29,452 bases of DNA from Nocardioides sp. Its GTDB lineage: Bacteria; Actinomycetota; Actinomycetes; Propionibacteriales; Nocardioidaceae. Position 1 is the stretch's first letter, and the number at the start of each line of letters is the position of its first letter. The stretch covers positions 1-29,452 of the forward strand of contig DOWL01000206.1 of the NCBI GenBank assembly GCA_003519585.1. The letters run 5' to 3'. Below are positions 24,540-29,452 of the stretch, piece after piece. The notes under the pieces are model-generated. The model was not told the DNA's origin, searched no databases, and saw nothing but the letters and a program-made list of their open reading frames with translations. Made by a program: the position numbers and the translations under genes.

Positions 24540-25073
24540 ATGAGCGACATGTGGCTGCCACCCGGCGAGGACCCGCGCGAGATCACCGAGCAACCCCGCG
24601 GGGAGCGTGCGGTGGTGGAGGGGTACCTGCGGCACTACCGGCAGACCTTCGAGCTCAAGCTCGCGGGCCTGGACGCCGAGCAGTTGGCCCGCCGTTCGGT
24701 GCCGCCGAGCACGATGAGCCTGCTCGGCCTGCTGCGGCACCTGGCCAGCGTGGAGATGTCGTGGAACCGCCGGGTGCTCCAGGATCGGATGGAGCTCGAG
24801 CGGCCCTACCGCGAGGGCGGCGACCGTGACGGGGCTTTCAACGGCGCGGTGGCGACCGAGGAGTGCGTCGCGGAGGCGTGGGAGTCCTGGCGCCGGGAGG
24901 TAGCCGAGGCCGAAGTCTGGCTCGACGGCGACGACTATGACCGGGTGGTCCGGCTCGACGGCGACGAGATCGAGGTCCGGGACATCGTGGTCCACCTCGT
25001 CGAGGAGTACGCGCGGCACTGCGGCCACGCCGATCTGCTGCGTGAGTGCATCGACGGGAGGACCGGCCAGTGA
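24540..25073 (+). CDS. DinB/DUF664-family protein, copy 1
   Basis: This 177-residue four-helix-bundle protein has SLLGLLRHLASVEMSW (His67) and EYARHCGHADLLREC (His160, His163), the usual metal-binding His positions of the DinB/YfiT-like superfamily. Members include mycothiol- and bacillithiol-dependent enzymes, and most are uncharacterised; DUF664 is the actinobacterial branch. The ATG at 24540 begins MSDMWLPPGEDP. The following gene is a paralogue and starts within this gene's stop codon (GTGA overlap), so the pair is coupled. Thiol-dependent detoxification is a guess from the superfamily. Confidence 0.88.
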   Translation: MSDMWLPPGEDPREITEQPRGERAVVEGYLRHYRQTFELKLAGLDAEQLARRSVPPSTMSLLGLLRHLASVEMSWNRRVLQDRMELERPYREGGDRDGAFNGAVATEECVAEAWESWRREVAEAEVWLDGDDYDRVVRLDGDEIEVRDIVVHLVEEYARHCGHADLLRECIDGRTGQ

Positions 25074-25552
25074 ACGAGTTGGAGAACCTGCGCCGCTGGC
25101 TCGACGATCTCCGGGCCACCGTCGAGCGGAAGGCGGACGGACTGACCGCGGAGCAGTTGGCCGCCCGCTCGACGCCACCGTCGTCGCTGTCGATCCTGGG
25201 CCTGGTGCGGCACCTGGCGCAGATGGAGCACTACTGGTTCGTGCTCACGCTCTCCCGGGCCGATGAGCCGCAGCTCTACGTGGCCGACGGTGACTGGGAC
25301 GCGCAGTTCCGGGACGCCGTCGCCGATCAGGCGGTGGTCGACGAGGCGTTCGAGACCTGGCGCGCCGTCCGAGTCCGCGCCGACGCGGTCCTCGACCGGT
25401 TGGAGCCGGGCGACCTGGAGTTCGTCTGGGACGCCGACGACCGGACCGGCTCGGTGCGTGGCGCGCTCACCCAGGTGCTCTACGAGTACGCCCGGCACGC
25501 CGGCCACCTCGACCTGCTGCGCGAGGCGATCGACGGCCAGACGGGCGAGTGA
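25070..25552 (+). CDS. DinB/DUF664-family protein, copy 2
   Basis: This is a 160-residue paralogue of the gene before it. It has the same SILGLVRHLAQMEHYW and EYARHAGHLDLLREAIDG segments with conserved His residues. The two proteins share the helical frame but differ in the loops and N-terminus, so the duplication is not recent. The GTG at 25070 overlaps the upstream stop by 4 nt and fixes the start. Two subunits made from one coupled message could form a heterodimer, since DinB-fold proteins often dimerise. Substrate unknown. Confidence 0.88.
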   Translation: MNELENLRRWLDDLRATVERKADGLTAEQLAARSTPPSSLSILGLVRHLAQMEHYWFVLTLSRADEPQLYVADGDWDAQFRDAVADQAVVDEAFETWRAVRVRADAVLDRLEPGDLEFVWDADDRTGSVRGALTQVLYEYARHAGHLDLLREAIDGQTGE

Positions 25553-25573
25553 CCCGCGCCGCGCTCAATCGGA

Positions 25574-26677
25574 TCAGTCGACGTACATGACGTCCAGCTC
25601 CAGCCAGCGGGCCAGCTCCTCGATCTCGGCAGCCACGGCCTCGCGGGTCTCCGCGGGCCAGTCGAAGTCCTCGTGGACGTGGTCGACGCGGAGCACGCCC
25701 TCGGGGGGCTCGGCGGTGGCGTCGAGCTTCCCGACCAGGCGGTCGCCGTGCAGGATCGGCAGCGCGTAGTAGCCCCAGATCCGTTGCTCGACCGGCTTGT
25801 ACATCTCCAGGAGATAGTCGAACTCGAAGAGCTGGTCGAGCCGCTTGCGCTCCTGCACCAGCCGGTCGAACGGCGAGAGCAGCGCCGTGCGGCCGGTGAA
25901 CGGCTCATCGAGCAGGGTCGGCTCGACCCGCCACTCCCCCTTCACGCCGTCGACCACCGCAGGCTCGCCGGCCTCGCCGACCGAGTGCGGCTCACCGCCC
26001 TGGTCGGTGAACCGGGCCCGGGCCAGCCCGAGCGCCCGGAGTCGGCGCGCGTTGCGGAGCCGAAGTGCCTCGTCGGGGTCGGGCACCGGATCGTCGGGAT
26101 AGATCCGCTCCGCGAGGTCCCACAAGGTCTTGCGGCCCTCGCGGCCGGCCGCGGCCACCTCGCCACGGTTGACCATCTGCTTGAGCAGCATCGTGAGGTT
26201 GCGGTTGTTGTTCCACCCCGAGGAGGGCCAGGGGATCTCGCAGGTGTCGTCGAAGGCCGAGGTGGGCAGCGGGCCCTCGCGGCGGAGCAGGTCGAGGATC
26301 TCGAGCCGGCAACCGTCGTTGGCCGCCACCCACCGGGCGGTGTCGCGCTGCCACTCGCGCAGCGGCTCGCGACCCGGCCAGATCGACATCTCCGCCCGGA
26401 ACAGCGCGATGTCCTCGGCCGGCCGGATGAAACCCTGGTGCTCGAGCAGCACCTGCCGGTCGACCAGGTCGACCAGCTCCGCGCGGTCGTAGGCCGACCC
26501 GAGTCGGCTCCACAGCACCAGGTCGGCGCTCGGTGCACCGAGCGGTGCGGTCGGCTCGGTCTGGAGCACGCCGAGGTGGCGCACCACCTCGAGCAGGTCA
26601 TCGGGGCGTGGCGCGTCGAGCAGCTGGGCACGGACGCAGATGCGCCGGGCATCGTCGCGCGTCAGCCGATGGACCAT
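25574..26677 (-). CDS. HTH_42 (YcaQ/AlkX-AlkZ) family protein, possible crosslink DNA glycosylase
   Basis: This 367-residue protein belongs to the winged-helix family that includes Streptomyces AlkZ and E. coli YcaQ (AlkX), which excise bases from interstrand crosslinks. It shows LGVLQTEPTAPLGAPSADLVLWSRLG (about 35-60), a mid winged-helix region and the C-terminal LPILHGDRLVGKLDATAE...VDHVHED segment. The catalytic motif is QxD in YcaQ-type and QxQ in AlkZ-type enzymes. Here the aligned residues are Gln39-Thr-Glu41, a QxE variant. A glycosylase role is inferred from family; activity with Glu is uncertain. The ATG at 26677 gives a normal N-terminus. It converges on the DinB genes with a 21-bp gap. 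Confidence 0.85.
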   Translation of the reverse strand: MVHRLTRDDARRICVRAQLLDAPRPDDLLEVVRHLGVLQTEPTAPLGAPSADLVLWSRLGSAYDRAELVDLVDRQVLLEHQGFIRPAEDIALFRAEMSIWPGREPLREWQRDTARWVAANDGCRLEILDLLRREGPLPTSAFDDTCEIPWPSSGWNNNRNLTMLLKQMVNRGEVAAAGREGRKTLWDLAERIYPDDPVPDPDEALRLRNARRLRALGLARARFTDQGGEPHSVGEAGEPAVVDGVKGEWRVEPTLLDEPFTGRTALLSPFDRLVQERKRLDQLFEFDYLLEMYKPVEQRIWGYYALPILHGDRLVGKLDATAEPPEGVLRVDHVHEDFDWPAETREAVAAEIEELARWLELDVMYVD

Positions 26678-26691
26678 GCCGGGAGCGTAGG

Positions 26692-26877
26692 TCAGCCCTC
26701 CGACAGCCGGCGTTCCTGCTCGTCGAGCTCGCGGAGGTAGGCGTACAAGTCACGCTTGGCCTTCGCCAACTGTCGGGTGTTGCCTTCGATAACGCCGAGG
26801 AGCTCCGGATCCGGGCGGAACGGCGGCATCTTGTGGCGCTGCGGCTCTGCTGCCGGCCGGTCGGACTCTGCCACCAT
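26692..26877 (-). CDS. Small hypothetical protein
   Basis: This 61-residue, highly charged and predicted helical protein ends in a coiled-coil-like KAKRDLYAYLRELDEQERRLSEG. It has no membrane segment. Its ATG directly abuts the TGA of the upstream membrane-protein gene with no gap, indicating translational coupling. It ends 14 bp before the HTH_42 gene start. Not recognised; the coupling and composition are the main support for it being real. Confidence 0.55.
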   Translation of the reverse strand: MVAESDRPAAEPQRHKMPPFRPDPELLGVIEGNTRQLAKAKRDLYAYLRELDEQERRLSEG

Positions 26878-27324
26878 TCACCTCAACGCCAACTCGAAGG
26901 TGCCCGTCAACGAGAACCCTACGCCGATCGCCACACAGGACAGCGCAACTCGGAGCCGTGCAGCCTTCTGCGCCAGAAGCGCCTCGTCCCGCTCGTAGAC
27001 CCAGATCTTCAGATCGAGCAGCCTGGTCCCTGTCCACGACCGAGGTTGCTCGCCATACCTGCGCAGCGACCTCGGACTTGGCCGGAGTGAGACCCGAACG
27101 ACAAGCGAGGCCATCGATGCAGCGGTGGATGCCATGCACGCAAGAGCCGCAGCTGCGCCGAACAGACTCGGATCGTCGGACAGACCGATCAACGCCGCGC
27201 AGAACGCCACCAGGAGCCCCGCGATCGTGTCGTAGCGCTCGGCCCGGCGCTCCTGCTCGGCGACGAGCCGGTCCACCTCGGCCGTCACCAGGCCGAGCGA
27301 GGGCAGGCTGTCGTCGTCGCTCAC
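26878..27324 (-). CDS. Small membrane protein, unknown
   Basis: From the GTG at 27324 this is 148 residues. A helical N-terminal region (VDRLVAEQERRAERYDT) is followed by two close hydrophobic segments (about 38-52 and 56-78), a cytoplasmic stretch with a RLLDLKIWVYERDEALLAQKAARLR helix, and a third hydrophobic segment near the C-terminus. This helix-TM-TM-helix-TM plan is common in uncharacterised actinobacterial proteins and also recalls small membrane effectors such as SLATT proteins. There is no nuclease or nucleotidyltransferase partner, so I do not call it a defence protein. It is coupled to the 61-residue gene. dapD is divergent across 71 bp. Confidence 0.65.
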   Translation of the reverse strand: MSDDDSLPSLGLVTAEVDRLVAEQERRAERYDTIAGLLVAFCAALIGLSDDPSLFGAAAALACMASTAASMASLVVRVSLRPSPRSLRRYGEQPRSWTGTRLLDLKIWVYERDEALLAQKAARLRVALSCVAIGVGFSLTGTFELALR

Positions 27325-27381
27325 GAGCCTGAGCCTGTCCGGCGGACGGGGCGACGAATCAGGAACCGGCACAGCTGTGGA

Positions 27382-27387
27382 TAAGGT
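27382..27387 (+). promoter_or_regulatory. Candidate -10 box of dapD
   Basis: TAAGGT ends 8 nt before the GTG at 27396. With no ribosome binding site between, a leaderless or nearly leaderless dapD message is likely. Confidence 0.35.
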
Positions 27388-27395
27388 CGTTGCTC

Positions 27396-28367
27396 GTGAC
27401 CGACGCACCCTCCCCTCTCGCTGCACCTGTCGCTGGACCCGCCTGGGGCCACGCCCTGGTCACGGTCGACGAAGGCGGCGCCGTACTGGACGCGTGGTTC
27501 CCGGCGCCGGCCCTCGGCGAGCACGACGGCAGCACCGCGCCCACTGAGCTGGCCGCGCTGGCCGGGCCGGATGACGTACGCCGGGTCCGCCGCGAGGTAC
27601 GACTCGTCGAGGTCGCCGACCTCCAGGCGCCGCCGGCGTCCACGGAGGACGCCTGGCTGCGGCTGCACCTGCTGAGCCACCGCCTGGTCCGGCCGCGGAC
27701 CATCTCCGTCGACGGCATCTTCGGCGTCCTCACCAACGTCGTGTGGACCAGTGTCGGCCCGTGCGCCGTCGCCGGATTCGAGGCGACCCGGGCCCGGCTG
27801 ATGGCCACCGGGGCGCGGGTGACCGTCTTCGGCGTCGACAAGTTCCCGCGGATGGTCGACTACGTGCTGCCGACCGGCGTTCGGATCGGGGATGCCGACC
27901 GAGTCCGGCTCGGCGCCCACCTGGCCGAGGGCACGACCGTCATGCACGAGGGTTTCGTCAACTACAACGCCGGCACTCTCGGCACCTCGATGGTCGAGGG
28001 CCGGATCTCCGCCCACGTCGTGGTCGACGCCGACTCCGATGTCGGCGGCGGCGCCTCGATCATGGGCACCCTGTCCGGCGGCGGCACGGAGGTGGTCTCG
28101 GTGGGCAAGCGCTGCCTGGTCGGAGCCAACGCCGGGCTCGGCATCTCTCTCGGCGACGACTGCGTGGTCGAGGCCGGCTGCTACGTCACCGCCGGCACCA
28201 AGGTGACGATCCGCGACGCCGACGGCGAGCCACGCGTCATCAAGGCGCTCGAACTCTCGGGTGTCGACAACGTGCTGTTCCGCCGCAACTCGGTGACCGG
28301 CGCCGTCGAGGCGGTGTCCTGGCGCAGCGACGGCGTTGCGCTCAACGCCGCGTTGCACGCCAACTGA
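27396..28367 (+). CDS. dapD: 2,3,4,5-tetrahydropyridine-2,6-dicarboxylate N-succinyltransferase (actinobacterial type)
   Basis: This 323-residue enzyme transfers succinyl from succinyl-CoA to tetrahydrodipicolinate in the lysine/meso-DAP pathway, two steps before dapE. An N-terminal domain (about 1-150) precedes a left-handed beta-helix of hexapeptide repeats (about 155-290). The catalytic region is [22 protein letters not shown]; the family's active-site Glu is in MHEG. It matches the long actinobacterial DapD group (Rv1201c in M. tuberculosis). The GTG at 27396 begins TDAPSPLA and lies after a -10-like box; a TTG at 27390 is the alternative. In mycobacteria dapD sits next to dapE, but here they are about 7.6 kb apart. 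Confidence 0.94.
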   Translation: MTDAPSPLAAPVAGPAWGHALVTVDEGGAVLDAWFPAPALGEHDGSTAPTELAALAGPDDVRRVRREVRLVEVADLQAPPASTEDAWLRLHLLSHRLVRPRTISVDGIFGVLTNVVWTSVGPCAVAGFEATRARLMATGARVTVFGVDKFPRMVDYVLPTGVRIGDADRVRLGAHLAEGTTVMHEGFVNYNAGTLGTSMVEGRISAHVVVDADSDVGGGASIMGTLSGGGTEVVSVGKRCLVGANAGLGISLGDDCVVEAGCYVTAGTKVTIRDADGEPRVIKALELSGVDNVLFRRNSVTGAVEAVSWRSDGVALNAALHAN

Positions 28368-28402
28368 GTCTTTCTTTTGGTTCTACCCCCGACACTGGCC
28401 GG

Positions 28403-29362
28403 GTGAGGCGCCGGGGGGTCATGGTCGCCGGTGTCGTCGCGCTCGCGGTGCTCGCCGGCGCCGGCTGGTATGCCATCAGCCAGGACGTGCGCCCCTTCCG
28501 CGCCTCCGACCAGTGCACGGCCGAGGTCGGCGACCAGTCGGTGCTGCTGGACCCCTCGCAGGCGCGGTACGCCGGATTGATCGCCGCGATCGCGGTGCAG
28601 CGCGGCCTACCCGCGCGGGCCGCGTCGATCGCGCTCGCCACGGCGTACCAGGAGTCGAACCTGCACAACCTGCGCGGCGGTGATCGGGACTCCGCGGGCC
28701 TGTTCCAGCAGCGTCCGTCGCAGGGGTGGGGCACGCTCGAGGAGGTGCGTGACCCGGTGCACGCGGCGAACGCCTTCTACGACGCCCTCGAGAAGGTGGA
28801 CGGGTACCAGCAGCTCGAAATCACCGTGGCCGCGCAGGAGGTCCAGCGGTCCGGGTTCCCGGACGCGTACGCCGACCACGAGGCCGACGCTCGCGCCCTG
28901 GCCTCAGCGCTCACCGGCAACTCGCCCGCGACGTTCAGCTGTCGACTGGGAGGGGCCGACGAGGACTCGGCCGTGCTCGAGGATTCCGGGCTGACCGCGC
29001 GCGCCGACGCGGTCCGCCGTGACCTGGCCGCGACCTTCCCCGACCAGCCGCTCGGCGGGTTCGCACCCGGCGGGGTCTCGACCGGTCACATGAAGGGCTC
29101 GGCGCACTACGACGGGCGGGCCGTCGACGTCTTCGTCCGCCCGATCTCGAAGGCCAACCGGACCCGTGGCTGGGCGATCGCCGCCTACCTCGTCAGCCAG
29201 GCCGACCGGCTATCGATCAGGACCGTGATCTTCGACGACCGGATCTGGACATCCGGGAGCCGATCGGGTGACGGCTGGCGCGACTACGACCCGCCGGAGC
29301 GCTCCGGCGACCCCGCGATCCTCGAGCACCGCGACCACGTGCACGTCGACGTCTACGAATGA
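28403..29362 (+). CDS. Membrane-anchored predicted murein hydrolase: transglycosylase-like plus M15-like domains
   Basis: This 319-residue protein has one N-terminal anchor helix (about 6-25). Residues 55-135 resemble a lysozyme-like transglycosylase: ATAYQESNL (catalytic-type Glu84), DSAGLFQQRPSQGWG and DPVHAANAFYDALE. Residues 225-319 resemble a VanY/M15 zinc peptidase: GSAHYDGRAVDVFVRP (His235, Asp242) and HRDHVHVDVYE (His312-x-His314). Together they would cut glycan strands and peptide stems outside the membrane. Some related proteins may carry the label heavy metal transporter, which this sequence does not support. The GTG at 28403 is taken; an ATG at 28421 is possible. It follows dapD by 35 bp and is likely cotranscribed. 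Confidence 0.8.
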   Translation: MRRRGVMVAGVVALAVLAGAGWYAISQDVRPFRASDQCTAEVGDQSVLLDPSQARYAGLIAAIAVQRGLPARAASIALATAYQESNLHNLRGGDRDSAGLFQQRPSQGWGTLEEVRDPVHAANAFYDALEKVDGYQQLEITVAAQEVQRSGFPDAYADHEADARALASALTGNSPATFSCRLGGADEDSAVLEDSGLTARADAVRRDLAATFPDQPLGGFAPGGVSTGHMKGSAHYDGRAVDVFVRPISKANRTRGWAIAAYLVSQADRLSIRTVIFDDRIWTSGSRSGDGWRDYDPPERSGDPAILEHRDHVHVDVYE

Positions 29363-29383
29363 CGAGGACACCCCGCGCCTCGT
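29362..29383 (+). terminator. Candidate hairpin after the murein hydrolase gene
   Basis: ACGAGG and CCTCGT form a perfect 6-bp stem with a 10-nt loop, starting on the last base of the stop codon. No T-tract follows, so termination efficiency is uncertain. Confidence 0.35.
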
Positions 29384-29414
29384 GATCGGACGGCTTCCTT
29401 AGCTATGGAGGGAG

Positions 29415-29447
29415 CGCAGCGACCCGGCTTGTCGCGGCGAAGCCGCG
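29415..29447. repeat. Overlapping short palindromes at window end
   Basis: GCGAC...GTCGC (29419-29435) overlaps CGCGGC-GAA-GCCGCG (29433-29447). These give two mutually exclusive hairpins in the non-coding tail of the window. It may be part of a dispersed intergenic repeat; no coding sequence is recognised after 29362. Confidence 0.35.
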
Positions 29448-29452
29448 CGCCC

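Noticed and set aside
26878..27324. SLATT-like defence effector
   Set aside because: The membrane plan is suggestive, but there is no nucleotidyltransferase, reverse transcriptase or other sensor gene nearby, and housekeeping genes surround it.
1..29452. tRNA, rRNA, CRISPR array, insertion sequence or prophage
   Set aside because: No cloverleaf with a conserved T-arm, no rRNA segments, no regularly spaced repeats, and no transposase, integrase or phage structural genes were found by eye.

Overview
The window is GC-rich (about 70 %) bacterial chromosome from an actinobacterium. The evidence is an actinobacterial-type DapD, the sigE-rseA-htrA stress locus with a divergent O-methyltransferase gene, a DUF3117 small protein, a WS/DGAT acyltransferase, an F420-dependent LLM oxidoreductase, a BldC-like regulator and an ileS T-box leader of actinobacterial type. 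The gene set and style fit Nocardioidaceae (Nocardioides-like), but that is inference from gene content. I see no rRNA, tRNA, CRISPR array, insertion sequence or prophage. Coding density is very high, and the only gene-free stretch near 300 bp is the ileS leader plus the promoter beside it (24232-24539).

Layout. 2-2001: the end of a DUF222/HNH-type endonuclease, an unrecognised protein with a HAD-like protein downstream, and a tiny membrane protein. 2079-5545 (minus): WS/DGAT acyltransferase, a small DUF6912-like protein and pruA, closely spaced. 5672-8047 (plus): cupredoxin-like lipoprotein, a ten-helix membrane protein and a LysE-type exporter. 7980-10299: a CpaE/MinD-like ATPase translationally coupled to an SAF-domain membrane protein, with a divergent BldC-like regulator. 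10312-13592: sigE, rseA and htrA (minus) and a divergent O-methyltransferase. 13596-16331: M17 aminopeptidase, DUF3117 and a crotonase. 16344-20097 (minus): a tightly coupled run of SRPBCC, dapE, LOG-family, DivIVA-like, membrane protein and M14 carboxypeptidase genes. 20160-24539: LLM oxidoreductase with a KstR-like operator, then ileS with its T-box leader. 24540-27324: two DinB/DUF664 paralogues, a YcaQ/AlkZ-family protein and two small unknowns. 27396-29362: dapD and a predicted two-domain murein hydrolase.

How the genes fit together. Several point to the diaminopimelate/peptidoglycan axis: dapD and dapE make lysine and meso-DAP, the M14 carboxypeptidase shares a coupled transcript with dapE, and the protein after dapD looks like a cell-wall hydrolase. 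The sigE module senses envelope stress. The most open questions are the CpaE/SAF/BldC-like module without visible pilus genes, the cupredoxin-like lipoprotein/membrane protein pair, catalytic-motif deviations in three enzymes, and the KstR-like palindrome. Many genes that start a transcript also have a TAnnnT-type -10 box placed so that translation would be leaderless.
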